Of a stretch of 64,000 nucleotides of DNA, positions 8,796 to 16,687 are shown piece after piece; the stretch's first letter is position 1, and every line of letters starts with the position of its first letter. The stretch is from Oscillospiraceae bacterium (GTDB taxonomy: Bacteria > Bacillota > Clostridia > Oscillospirales > Ruminococcaceae), in the NCBI GenBank assembly GCA_902790675.1, contig CADASU010000001.1:1-64000 (forward strand). Direction: 5' to 3'. The translations under genes were made by a program, and so were the position numbers. The notes under the pieces were generated by a model that saw nothing but the letters and a program-made list of their open reading frames with translations, was not told where the DNA came from and made no database searches.

Positions 8796-10973
8796 ATGCC
8801 GAAGTATAAAAACGATCAAAAAAACAAAACTTGTCAGGATATATTATATACGCAAAACAGAGAGATATCGTGGCTTAGATTTAATGAACGCGTTTTAAAT
8901 GAAGCCACAGATAAAAGTGTTCCCTTGTACGAAAGGCTAAAATTCATATCAATATTTACCAGTAATTTGGATGAATTTTTTATGGTAAGAGTAGGAAGTT
9001 TAACAGATTTATCAATGATAAAGCAACCTCCTATAGACAGTAAAACAGGCAAAACTCCAACAGAACAACTAAATGATATATTTAAAATTGTTCCCAGCTT
9101 ATATGAAAAGCGATATAAAATATATTGTCAAGTGGAGCAAAATTTCAGAGAGTATAATATATATCATTTAAACTATGAGGAATTATCTAAAAAAGAAAAA
9201 GATTTTGTTAAAAAACATTATAAAAATTTTATTAAGCCAGTTTTGTCTCCTCAAATTATAGATTTCCATCACCCATTTCCCCATTTAATAAATAATGATC
9301 TATATATAATAGCACAATTAAGGAATAAGTCTAAGGGAACTCTTTATGGAATTGTTCCTGTTCCAAATATGCTGTCTAAAATTGTAGTAATTTCTAACTC
9401 TAATTCTTTAAAATATATGCTAACAGAAAATATTATGCTACAATTTATAGATCAAGAATTTCCTATGTATGAAATAATAAATAAATCCTTAATCCGCGTA
9501 ACAAGAAATGCAGATATTAATCCCGATGACGAACAATATGATGTTGACGACGATTATAGACATCATATTAAAAAAATTTTAAAAACCAGAGGCAGACTAT
9601 GCCCTGTTAGATTAGAATTTTATAACTATATTTCAAGTGAAACTTTGAATTTTTTATGTAATAATTTAAATCTTAAAAAGCAAAAAGTATTTAAATCTAA
9701 GTCGCCCCTTTCTATGAACTATGTTTTTTCCATAGGCGATCAAATGCCTAAAGCAACCAAGAAAGCCATATCTTATGAATCATTTTCACCAACAACTCCT
9801 CCTTTCATAAACTCTAACGAAAACATGATAAAGCAAGTAATTAAAAATGATATTTTGTTATTCTATCCATATCACAAGATGGACAGCTTTATTAATTTAA
9901 TCAAAGATGCTGCAATAGACCCAAATGTAATATCAATAAAAATTACAATATATCGTTTGGCTAACAACTCCAAACTAGTAGATTATTTAAAATTAGCTGT
10001 TGAAAATAACAAAGAAGTGGTTGTATTAATAGAACTGCGCGCTAGATTTGATGAAGAAAGCAATATACAGTGGAGTAATGAATTAGAAGAATCTGGATGT
10101 AAAATTTTATATGGCTTTGAAGGATATAAAGTGCATTCTAAAATATGCTTAATCACTATGAAAGGCAAAAATAAAATTCAATATATAACACAAATAGGAA
10201 CCGGAAACTATAATGAACAAACTGCTAAAATATATACCGATTTATGCTTTATGACAGCAAATCAATCTATTGGTAAAGACGCTTGTTTATTTTTTCAAAA
10301 CATGTCAATATCAAACTTATATGGCAAATATTCTAAATTATTAGTATCTCCCAGCAATCTTAAATTTCAAATATTATCATTAATTGATGAAGAAATAAAA
10401 AAGGGCCATGAAGGAAATATATTCATGAAAATGAATTCTCTAACAGATATTGACATAATTAATAAATTATCTGAAGCATCAAACGCTGGAGTAAATATTA
10501 AACTAAACATAAGAGGAATTTGTTGCATTTTACCTGGCATTGAAGGCAAAACTAAAAATATAAAAATAACAAGTATAGTGGGTAGATTTTTAGAGCATCC
10601 TAGAATATATTGTTTTGGAAAATCTGCAGAAGATATAAAAATATATATTGGATCTGCAGATATGATGACAAGGAACACGGAAAAAAGAGTAGAAATCCTA
10701 GTCCCTATAGACAATATAAATATAAAAAAACAAATTTTAAATATAATTAATATAATTAATAAAGACAATGTTAAAGCAAGAAAAATAAAATCTAATGGCA
10801 AACTAGAAAAGCTTTCTACTGACAACAATAAAGTTAAAATAGATAGTCAAGCATATTTCTTAAAATTGTCAAAGTCATATTTGCTAAATAAACAATATAA
10901 AAAGAAAAATATAGTAACATATGTAAAAAATATAAAAGATAAAATTATACACAAAATTAAAAAATTCAAATAA
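8796..10973 (+). CDS. ppk: Polyphosphate kinase 1
   Basis: This 725-residue protein is expected to polymerise ATP gamma-phosphate into polyphosphate, peripherally at the membrane. The N-domain has the family hallmark NREISWLRFNERVLNEA, and the head domain follows. The first C-terminal domain has GYKVHSKICLI, whose histidine is the expected phosphorylated residue, plus GTGNYNEQTAKIYTD. The second has GRFLEHPRIYCF. Length is normal. ATG at 8796 has GGTG shortly upstream; a GTG four codons earlier is possible. Single gene followed by a strong terminator; no exopolyphosphatase neighbour. Confidence 0.95.
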   Translation: MPKYKNDQKNKTCQDILYTQNREISWLRFNERVLNEATDKSVPLYERLKFISIFTSNLDEFFMVRVGSLTDLSMIKQPPIDSKTGKTPTEQLNDIFKIVPSLYEKRYKIYCQVEQNFREYNIYHLNYEELSKKEKDFVKKHYKNFIKPVLSPQIIDFHHPFPHLINNDLYIIAQLRNKSKGTLYGIVPVPNMLSKIVVISNSNSLKYMLTENIMLQFIDQEFPMYEIINKSLIRVTRNADINPDDEQYDVDDDYRHHIKKILKTRGRLCPVRLEFYNYISSETLNFLCNNLNLKKQKVFKSKSPLSMNYVFSIGDQMPKATKKAISYESFSPTTPPFINSNENMIKQVIKNDILLFYPYHKMDSFINLIKDAAIDPNVISIKITIYRLANNSKLVDYLKLAVENNKEVVVLIELRARFDEESNIQWSNELEESGCKILYGFEGYKVHSKICLITMKGKNKIQYITQIGTGNYNEQTAKIYTDLCFMTANQSIGKDACLFFQNMSISNLYGKYSKLLVSPSNLKFQILSLIDEEIKKGHEGNIFMKMNSLTDIDIINKLSEASNAGVNIKLNIRGICCILPGIEGKTKNIKITSIVGRFLEHPRIYCFGKSAEDIKIYIGSADMMTRNTEKRVEILVPIDNINIKKQILNIINIINKDNVKARKIKSNGKLEKLSTDNNKVKIDSQAYFLKLSKSYLLNKQYKKKNIVTYVKNIKDKIIHKIKKFK

Positions 10974-10986
10974 TTTAATCATAAAA

Positions 10987-11036
10987 AAAACACATCCTAT
11001 TTTTAATAAAATCTTTATTAAATTAGGATGTGTTTT
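10987..11036. terminator. Bidirectional terminator, ppk / amidase
   Basis: A 13-bp stem (10987-10999 with 11024-11036) continues inward by pairing of TTTAATAAA with TTTATTAAA and lies between convergent genes. Confidence 0.8.
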
Positions 11037-11104
11037 TATGTTAATTGATCATTCAAAAAAAGTCGCCCAGTTTCCTGCCAAAAACAAACCTATTCCAATA
11101 AAGC

Positions 11105-11848
11105 TTAATATGATTGAATATAATCTGCAAAAGCAAAACCAACTCCAAAAGGCGTCTGAACAGCATACCAATCTCCATGACGTCCCAAAATCGTAATTTG
11201 TTGTTTATTTGCAAGCAGTCCAATAATTTGCGACTGTGTTGTTGGTTTGTCTCGCAAATTTAATCCGCCATTTCTTATATTAACAACTCCAGGATATGCT
11301 GCTGTTTTCCCTATAAACGACATATCAAAATAATCAGATAGTGCTTCAACAACAGTTTTAGCAATATTGTCCAAGTTGTCTTTAATCCACTGTGCATCTT
11401 CTGAGTTATCATGATATGCAGTTTCTATTAAAACTCCAGGCGCACGAGTTTTGCTAACCTCCCCCAAGTTCGTTGTTGCTATGGCGCGCACTAAATTAGG
11501 GTCTGGATAAATTCTTTTTAAATATTCAACTAAAATATCGGCTATTTGTTTTCCCTTTTCACTATATGGTGAGTAATATACCTCTACTCCTTTTACTTGC
11601 CCCGCGCTTTGCTCTGGAGCAGCATTTGAATGAAGTGCTAAATGCAAATCATAATCTCCTTCATTTGACTGCTTTATTGAAGAAGCTGCTGTCATTTGAG
11701 GTGTGTTTCTCGTATATCTAATTCCATTCGAATTTAAATATTCAGAAACAAGATCCGCTAATTGATTCATAACTTCTTCTTCTGTTCCGCCATTAACATA
11801 TAAATTAGATTCTTGTGTTGACGGACTTAAATAAATTTTAGGCACCAA
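11105..11848 (-). CDS. N-acetylmuramoyl-L-alanine amidase (Amidase_3) with SH3b domain
   Basis: The 247-residue product has an Amidase_3 zinc hydrolase domain (residues ~3-170) with HSNAAPEQ and the catalytic-glutamate region VLIETAYHDN. A bacterial SH3 domain (residues ~185-247, VNIRNGGLNLRDKP and later) probably binds cell wall. The predicted reaction is cleavage of the bond between N-acetylmuramic acid and L-alanine. There is no signal peptide or membrane anchor, as in phage endolysins and some sporulation/mother-cell-lysis amidases, so its route to the wall is unclear. The start is GTG at 11848 with GGAGG 8 nt upstream. No phage genes are adjacent. Confidence 0.88.
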   Translation of the reverse strand: MVPKIYLSPSTQESNLYVNGGTEEEVMNQLADLVSEYLNSNGIRYTRNTPQMTAASSIKQSNEGDYDLHLALHSNAAPEQSAGQVKGVEVYYSPYSEKGKQIADILVEYLKRIYPDPNLVRAIATTNLGEVSKTRAPGVLIETAYHDNSEDAQWIKDNLDNIAKTVVEALSDYFDMSFIGKTAAYPGVVNIRNGGLNLRDKPTTQSQIIGLLANKQQITILGRHGDWYAVQTPFGVGFAFADYIQSY

Positions 11849-11970
11849 TCATACCTCCAATAATTAAATTTCTAATTTATTATATTAAAAATTTAAAATA
11901 TTGTTCTTTAAATAATCAATATTTTTATATTAACTACTAAATTAAAAAATTAATAGGTTTAAAGCGCAAC

Positions 11971-12009
11971 AAAAAGTTCACGAGCATAAAACCATACCCG
12001 TGAATTTTT
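11971..12009. terminator. Terminator downstream of GG-peptide cluster
   Basis: GTTCACG (11976-11982) pairs with CGTGAAT (11999-12005), flanked by A5 and T5 runs that extend the stem; it could act on both strands. It lies 160 nt past the last peptide gene. The remaining DNA between 11849 and 12172 shows no convincing gene. Confidence 0.65.
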
Positions 12010-12172
12010 ATTAATAAAATATAAGACTGACGTTTAAAAAAACACTTCGACGATATAAATATTACAGTAAGAAAGCACTCGACTCGTTACATCCGTAAAT
12101 TCTCGCTATGTTTCTTCTGAATCTAATCTTAAAACATAATTCCCTTGAAACATTTCCTATCATCTTCTAACA

Positions 12173-12418
12173 TCAGGGTTTAAATACCTTGCTACCCTGA
12201 GTGCCAATCATTGTACCATCTGCGTTAAAAAGTGAAACTGTGGAAGAACCATTTTTAAATTCAGTAGTAATGGTATAGGTGCCATCAGATTGCATTTCTT
12301 TTTTCACACTTGTTACCTCTGAAGGCGCTGACTTACCGCCAGTAGCGCACCAACCCCCAGCTACATTTTCTAATTCCTCGTCATTAATTTCTCCCGAAAC
12401 TTTCTTTTCTTTTTTCAA
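12173..12418 (-). CDS. Double-glycine leader peptide, paralogue 5 (start-impaired)
   Basis: This frame encodes KKVSGEINDEELENVAGG, the leader shared by the four upstream paralogues. A ~60-residue tail follows, beginning WCATGG and ending in the pattern YTITTEFKNG..VSLFNADG. It has lost the usual MAKEN N-terminus and the AGGAGG site; the only in-frame initiator is TTG at 12418, 12 nt after the stop of paralogue 4. Translation, if any, would be by reinitiation. The gene may be decaying after unequal recombination. Confidence 0.6.
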   Translation of the reverse strand: MKKEKKVSGEINDEELENVAGGWCATGGKSAPSEVTSVKKEMQSDGTYTITTEFKNGSSTVSLFNADGTMIGTQGSKVFKP

Positions 12419-12430
12419 TTACGATTAATA

Positions 12431-12682
12431 CTAGTACCTAATACTAGTACCAGCGTGCCTACCATCTGGGCCAAAATTCATAATAATTGTTTCACCACCC
12501 TTACATTTAGTCTTCACCACTTTGCTACCATTTTTTAATGTTTCCGATGTAAAGCTCTCTATATATTCTGCTGGTACTTCATCCATAGACATTCCGCCAG
12601 TAGCACACCAGCCTCCAGCTACATTTTCTAATTCCTCGTCATTAATTTCTCCCGAAACTTTCTTTTCGTTTTCTTTAGCCAT
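12431..12682 (-). CDS. Double-glycine leader peptide, paralogue 4
   Basis: An 83-residue peptide starting at ATG 12682 (MAKENEKKVSGE), with AAGGGGG ten nt upstream. The leader ends ELENVAGG, the double-glycine processing motif of bacteriocin-type precursors. The putative mature part starts WCATGGMSMDEVP and is the most divergent of the set; it keeps a central KVVKTKCKGGETI strand-like region and FGPDGRHAG, and has a second cysteine. The gene has no promoter cassette and follows paralogue 3 by 75 nt, so it is probably cotranscribed with it. Function unknown. Confidence 0.8.
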   Translation of the reverse strand: MAKENEKKVSGEINDEELENVAGGWCATGGMSMDEVPAEYIESFTSETLKNGSKVVKTKCKGGETIIMNFGPDGRHAGTSIRY

Positions 12683-12757
12683 AGTAATCAACCCCCTTAG
12701 ATTTAATTTACAAATCATAAACTCCAATGTTTAACATTTAGCTTAAATCACTACTAC

Positions 12758-12970
12758 TCACGGATAATAGTCTTGAGTCGTACCATCTTGGAATACAAAA
12801 CGCATACCACCTTTGCCGTCTGTGCTTTTAATATGTCTTACAGTTTTTATCAAACCGCGTACCTCTTTAGGCGCGCTCTTTCCACCAAACGCACACCAAC
12901 CTCCAGCTACATTTTCTAACTCCTCGTCATTAATTTCTCCCGAAACTTTCTTTCCATTTTCTTTAGCCAT
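12758..12970 (-). CDS. Double-glycine leader peptide, paralogue 3
   Basis: A 70-residue peptide starting at ATG 12970. The leader MAKENGKKVSGEIN..ELENVAGG matches its neighbours. The mature part, about 46 residues, begins WCAFGGKSAPKEVRG and ends GGMRFVFQDGTTQDYYP, shorter than the others and lacking the FGPDG tail. The first promoter cassette copy (12971-13121) lies directly upstream, so this gene probably heads a three-gene unit with paralogues 4 and 5. No modification enzyme, transporter or immunity protein adjoins it. Confidence 0.8.
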   Translation of the reverse strand: MAKENGKKVSGEINDEELENVAGGWCAFGGKSAPKEVRGLIKTVRHIKSTDGKGGMRFVFQDGTTQDYYP

Positions 12971-13121
12971 AGTAATCAACCCCCTAGCTTTAATTTACAA
13001 ATCATAAAATCACGCGTTTGTGTATTGTTATATAACATATTATACTCAAAAAATTATAAAAAACAAGTATTTTTATATAAAATTAACAAATTTATCGTTT
13101 TGTCTTTATTATCTACCTTTA
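12971..13121 (-). repeat. 151-bp promoter cassette, copy R1
   Basis: Nearly identical to copies R2 and R3. On the minus strand it carries TTGTTT (13066-13061), a 16-nt spacer, TATAAT (13044-13039), an untranslated leader and the ribosome binding site GGGGG for paralogue 3. Confidence 0.85.
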
Positions 13122-13140
13122 CACATTACCTAGTCCATTA

Positions 13141-13389
13141 TTATTTATTATTAAAAACATCGCCACTACCTTTCAATTTACCATCTGGCCCAAAAACTGA
13201 TTGAACTTCATTACCATCACTAAATGTAGTATTAATTTGATAGTTGCCTCCGCCTAGATCTACTCTTTTTATACTTTTTACTCCTTTAGGCATTGACTGA
13301 CCACCAGTGGCACACCAGCCTCCAGCCACATTTTCTAATTCTTCTGCATTAAGTTCTCCCGAAACTTTCTTTTCATTTTCTTTAGCCAT
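13141..13389 (-). CDS. Double-glycine leader peptide, paralogue 2
   Basis: An 82-residue peptide whose start, ATG 13389, is nine nt after AGGAGG. An in-frame TTG three codons earlier abuts the binding site and is unlikely. The leader MAKENEKKVSGELNAEE..VAGG is identical to that of paralogue 1. The mature part, ~58 residues, begins WCATGGQSMPKGVKSIKR. It continues with an alternating pattern (YQINTTFSDGNEVQSVFGPDG) that suggests a small beta-sheet fold rather than an amphipathic helix. One cysteine, two residues after the predicted cleavage site. It has its own promoter cassette (R2). Confidence 0.85.
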   Translation of the reverse strand: MAKENEKKVSGELNAEELENVAGGWCATGGQSMPKGVKSIKRVDLGGGNYQINTTFSDGNEVQSVFGPDGKLKGSGDVFNNK

Positions 13390-13540
13390 AGTAATCAACC
13401 TCCTAGCTTTAATTTACAAATCATAAAATCACGCGTTTGTTTATTGTTATATAACATATTATACTCAAAAAATTATAAAAAACAAGTATTTTTATATAAA
13501 ATTAACAAATTTATCGTTTTGTCTTTATTATCTACCTTTA
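13390..13540 (-). repeat. 151-bp promoter cassette, copy R2
   Basis: Same length and near-identical sequence to R1 and R3. TTGTTT (13485-13480), 16 nt, TATAAT (13463-13458), then AGGAGG before paralogue 2. It fills the whole gap between two peptide genes, so the duplicated unit is cassette plus gene. Confidence 0.85.
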
Positions 13541-13541
13541 A

Positions 13542-13790
13542 TTATTTATTATGAAAAACGTCAGCACTACCCGCTAATTTACCATCTGGCCCAAAAACTG
13601 ATCGAACTTCATTTCCATCATTAAACGTAACGCTAATTTCATAGTGACCCCCGCCTACATCTATTCTTTTGATATCTTTTACTCCTTTAGGCATTGACTT
13701 TCCACCAGTGGCACACCAACCTCCAGCTACATTTTCTAGTTCTTCTGCATTAAGTTCTCCAGAAACTTTCTTTTCATTTTCTTTAGCCAT
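13542..13790 (-). CDS. Double-glycine leader peptide, paralogue 1
   Basis: An 82-residue peptide from ATG 13790 with AGGAGG nine nt upstream; first gene of the array. The leader (residues 1-24) ends ELENVAGG. The predicted mature part WCATGGKSMPKGVKDIKR is followed by YEISVTFNDGNEVRSVFGPDG and ends DVFHNK. It closely resembles paralogue 2, pointing to recent duplication. Leaders of this kind are normally cut and exported by a C39-peptidase ABC transporter, but none is encoded here. Bacteriocin, signal peptide or other secreted role cannot be decided from sequence. Confidence 0.85.
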   Translation of the reverse strand: MAKENEKKVSGELNAEELENVAGGWCATGGKSMPKGVKDIKRIDVGGGHYEISVTFNDGNEVRSVFGPDGKLAGSADVFHNK

Positions 13791-13941
13791 AGTAATCAAC
13801 CTCCTAGGTTTAAATTATAAATCATAAAATCACGCGTTTGTTTATTGTTATATGACATATTATACTCAAAAAATTATAAAAAACAAGTATTTTTATATAA
13901 AATTAACAAATTTATAATTTTATCTTTATTATCTACCTTTA
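13791..13941 (-). repeat. 151-bp promoter cassette, copy R3
   Basis: Third copy, with a few substitutions relative to R1/R2. TTGTTT (13886-13881), 16 nt, TATAAT (13864-13859). It occupies half of the 13791-14102 gap, which also holds the divergent dat promoter. Confidence 0.85.
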
Positions 13942-14000
13942 TATGAATATTTTTAATATAACTATTATTATCTTTTTAAAACATCTTTTTATACATAACA

Positions 14001-14029
14001 TTGATATTTGCTTCATATTATGGTATAAT
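14001..14029 (+). promoter_or_regulatory. dat promoter
   Basis: TTGATA (14001-14006), a 17-nt spacer and TATAAT (14024-14029). Confidence 0.65.
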
Positions 14030-14102
14030 CTATTACTGTTGGATTTAATAAATATTTTTATTTATTAGCTTAAGCATTATTTATTGGGGGAAAACTTTCT
14101 AT

Positions 14103-14957
14103 ATGAAAAACTTGGGTTATTATAACGGTGTAATTATGCCTATAGACGAATTAAAAATTCCAGTAACAGACCGATCTGTATATTTTGGAGATGGCCTATA
14201 TGATGTTGTTCATGCAGTAAATCAAAAAACGTTTGCTTTAAATGACCATTTAGACCGCTTTTATGACAGCTGCAAACTTTTAAATATACCTTTCAATATG
14301 CCTAAAGAGGAATTAAAAAATTTAATTGAAAATTTATCTCAAAAAGAAGGAAGTAAAAATCAAAAAATATATTGGCAAGTTTCTAGAGGATCTGCTTTAA
14401 GAAATCATGCTTTTCCTGAAAACACCAAATCAAATTTATTAATCATGATTACAGATGGTCCTTTAAAAGACATGAATAAATTAAAATATGATCTTATATT
14501 AGTTGAAGATACAAGATTCTTTCACTGTAATATAAAAACATTGAACCTTATTCCCAACGTTTTGGCATCTGAAAAAGCAAAACAAGCTAATTGCCACGAA
14601 GCTGTTTTGCATCGTGGTGAATATGTAACAGAATGCGCTCATTCAAATATTGCAATACTTAAAAATGGAGAGTTGAAAACAGCGCCTTTAAATAATTTGA
14701 TTTTGCCTGGAATTACTCGTGCTCATCTTATAAAAATTTGTCAGGAGTTAAATATTCCTGTAATTGAAGAAGCTTTTACAATAACCGAATTGATGAATTG
14801 CGACGAAGCTATAGTTTGTGCGAGCGGTTCATTATTTATGGGAGTAAATAAAATAGAAAACAAAAAAGTTGGTGGAAAAGATCCAGAACTACTTAAAAAA
14901 TTACAAAATACATATGAAAAGAAAATTATAGACGTTTGTGGCAGTGTAATTGCATAA
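14103..14957 (+). CDS. dat: D-amino-acid aminotransferase (class IV PLP enzyme)
   Basis: The 284-residue cytosolic enzyme probably interconverts D-alanine and 2-oxoglutarate with pyruvate and D-glutamate, supplying D-amino acids for peptidoglycan. It has the fold-type IV N-terminus (YYNGVIMPIDELKIPVTDRS, GDGLYDVV) and the PLP-lysine region IPNVLASEKAKQ. It also has the cofactor-binding ECAHSNIAI and LPGITRAHLI segments. Length is typical for Dat; branched-chain aminotransferases are longer. GGGGG lies upstream of ATG 14103. Monocistronic with its own promoter and terminator. A related class IV activity (aminodeoxychorismate lyase) is less likely. Confidence 0.85.
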   Translation: MKNLGYYNGVIMPIDELKIPVTDRSVYFGDGLYDVVHAVNQKTFALNDHLDRFYDSCKLLNIPFNMPKEELKNLIENLSQKEGSKNQKIYWQVSRGSALRNHAFPENTKSNLLIMITDGPLKDMNKLKYDLILVEDTRFFHCNIKTLNLIPNVLASEKAKQANCHEAVLHRGEYVTECAHSNIAILKNGELKTAPLNNLILPGITRAHLIKICQELNIPVIEEAFTITELMNCDEAIVCASGSLFMGVNKIENKKVGGKDPELLKKLQNTYEKKIIDVCGSVIA

Positions 14958-14987
14958 ATATATTACCCTAAAATAATATTATAATTA

Positions 14988-15026
14988 AAAAAATCTTCAG
15001 TTTAATAATTAACTGAAGATTTTTTG
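14988..15026 (+). terminator. dat terminator
   Basis: A 15-bp perfect inverted repeat, 14988-15002 with 15011-15025, ending in TTTTTT. Confidence 0.9.
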
Positions 15027-15093
15027 ATTTTCTGTATAAAAATTATTTATTGTGCAAAAATAAAATTAATCTAAAACATAAGGAGCGTTTTTT

Positions 15094-15771
15094 GTGATAA
15101 TTTCTTTAATCAGAGCCATTATATTATATACTTTAATTATTTTTGCAATAAGACTAATGGGTAAAAGACAAATAGGCGAGCTTCAGCCTGGCGAACTCGC
15201 AATAACCATTTTAATTTCAAATATAGCCGTTTTACCAATTGAAGACATAAATGTTCCTCTAGCTTTAGGAGCTGTTCCAATATTAACTTTGGTTTGCTTT
15301 GAATTGCTAATATCCATTTTAAGCATGAAAAGTGCTCGGCTAAGAACAATTTTATCTGGAAAACCAATGTTTGTAATAGAAAACGGAAAAATCAATCAAA
15401 AAGCAATCAATTCACTAAGATTCACCATAGATGATTTAATGGAAGGCCTTAGAAGCTGCGAAGTTTTTGATATTTCACAAGTTGCATATGCCATAGTAGA
15501 AACAAACGGAACAATGAGTGTAATTAAAAAATTTCCATCTCAAAATGTAACAGCGCAAATGCTAAAATTACAAAGTCAAAAAACAACAATTCCTTTAGTT
15601 GTTGTTTCAGATGGAAAAATAGTTAATGATAATTTAAAAGAGATTGGACTAACAAAAAAATGGCTGTTAAACGAACTCCAAAAAGGAAATATAGATAAAA
15701 ACGATATATTTATAATGACAGCGGATGCTAACAAAAATACATTTATTACCCTCAAGGAGAACATAAAATGA
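15094..15771 (+). CDS. DUF421 (YetF/YdfR-type) membrane protein
   Basis: The 225-residue protein has three N-terminal membrane helices (residues ~1-80) with the family signature RLMGKRQIGELQPGELAI. A cytosolic C-terminal domain follows, including MFVIENGKINQKAINSLRFT and DDLMEGLRS. DUF421 proteins in Bacillus are linked to spore envelope or stress functions, but the biochemical role is unknown. The start is GTG at 15094 with AAGGAG upstream. Its stop overlaps the next gene by 4 nt (ATGA), so the two are translationally coupled. Confidence 0.9.
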   Translation: MIISLIRAIILYTLIIFAIRLMGKRQIGELQPGELAITILISNIAVLPIEDINVPLALGAVPILTLVCFELLISILSMKSARLRTILSGKPMFVIENGKINQKAINSLRFTIDDLMEGLRSCEVFDISQVAYAIVETNGTMSVIKKFPSQNVTAQMLKLQSQKTTIPLVVVSDGKIVNDNLKEIGLTKKWLLNELQKGNIDKNDIFIMTADANKNTFITLKENIK

Positions 15772-16148
15772 AAAGAATAATAACAGTGTCAATAATATTT
15801 TTATTGCTTTTAGCATCAGGTATCTTTGCAATATTAGATGCAAAACATAGATGTTATAAAGTAATTGAAATCGCAGAACAAACTAAAAGTTGTGTAGAAA
15901 ATTATGATATGGAAAATGCAAAAAATCATCAAGAAAAACTAGAATCTTTCTGGAAAGATCAGGAAAAAGTAATGCGACTATATCTTAGAAGAAACAATCT
16001 CGAAGATATAGACCGTGAAATGGGAAGCCTGTCAGAAATAATAAAACTAGAAGATCGAGTAGAATCTGGTAAATCTTTAGACTCTATTATTCAATATTGC
16101 CATGAAATAATCGAAGACGAGCAACCAAAACTATGCAATATATTATAA
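15768..16148 (+). CDS. DUF4363 protein, partner of DUF421
   Basis: The 126-residue product has one N-terminal hydrophobic segment (residues ~5-23), which may be a signal anchor. A helical, charged domain follows with KLESFWKDQEKVMRLYLRR near the middle. DUF4363 genes commonly sit behind DUF421 genes in Clostridia, and the 4-nt overlap here supports a joint role at the membrane. No catalytic residues are apparent. It ends next to the convergent nrdR stop with no gap, so transcripts probably overlap. Confidence 0.8.
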   Translation: MKRIITVSIIFLLLLASGIFAILDAKHRCYKVIEIAEQTKSCVENYDMENAKNHQEKLESFWKDQEKVMRLYLRRNNLEDIDREMGSLSEIIKLEDRVESGKSLDSIIQYCHEIIEDEQPKLCNIL

Positions 16149-16592
16149 TTAAAGTTTTCTTAACTCTTCCATAAATTCTTCAACCGAAGAAAACTCATAA
16201 TAAACAGAAGCAAATCTTATATATGCAACAACATCTATTTTTTTCAATTTTCTCATAGTTATTTCAGCAATTTTGTAAGATTGAACTTCCTCCAAAAACA
16301 AGCTAATTAATTCGTTCTCAACCTCAAATACAACGTTTTTTAAAACATCTAAATCAATAGGCCTTTTCCCAAAAGCTATTAACAACCTAGAAATTAATTT
16401 ATCTCTATTAAATTTTTGCCGTGAATTATTCTTTTTCACCACCAAAATAGGAATGGTTTCTACAGATTCATATGTTGTAAACCGCCCTAAACACTCTAAA
16501 CATTCTCTTCTGCGACGAATTGATTTACCATCTGATGCTGATCGAGAATTCACCACTCTATTTTTATCACACTTACAATACGGACATATCAT
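16149..16592 (-). CDS. nrdR: Transcriptional repressor NrdR
   Basis: The 147-residue regulator represses ribonucleotide reductase genes in response to dATP/ATP. The N-terminal zinc ribbon uses Cys3, Cys6, Cys31 and Cys34 (MICPYC...CLEC), with the family's VVNSRSASDGKSIRRRREC. An ATP-cone domain follows (VVKKNNSRQKFNRDKLISRL onward). Length is typical. Its targets (NrdR boxes, nrd genes) were not found in this window. It lies 95 nt downstream of the ROK kinase gene on the same strand. Confidence 0.95.
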   Translation of the reverse strand: MICPYCKCDKNRVVNSRSASDGKSIRRRRECLECLGRFTTYESVETIPILVVKKNNSRQKFNRDKLISRLLIAFGKRPIDLDVLKNVVFEVENELISLFLEEVQSYKIAEITMRKLKKIDVVAYIRFASVYYEFSSVEEFMEELRKL

Positions 16593-16687
16593 AAACCTTA
16601 CCTAAACTTCCTTTTAATAATTTAAATTATAGCACAAATTGCCCAGCATACTAGTTTGTAGTATCGGGCAATAATTAGCACGAAATA

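Noticed and set aside
10367-10828. Minus-strand 153-codon frame inside ppk
   Set aside because: Shadow of the ppk coding frame; no ribosome binding site or recognisable domain.
12971-13941. CRISPR-like spacing of repeated segments
   Set aside because: Repeats are 151 bp, only three, and separated by protein-coding genes; they are promoter cassettes.
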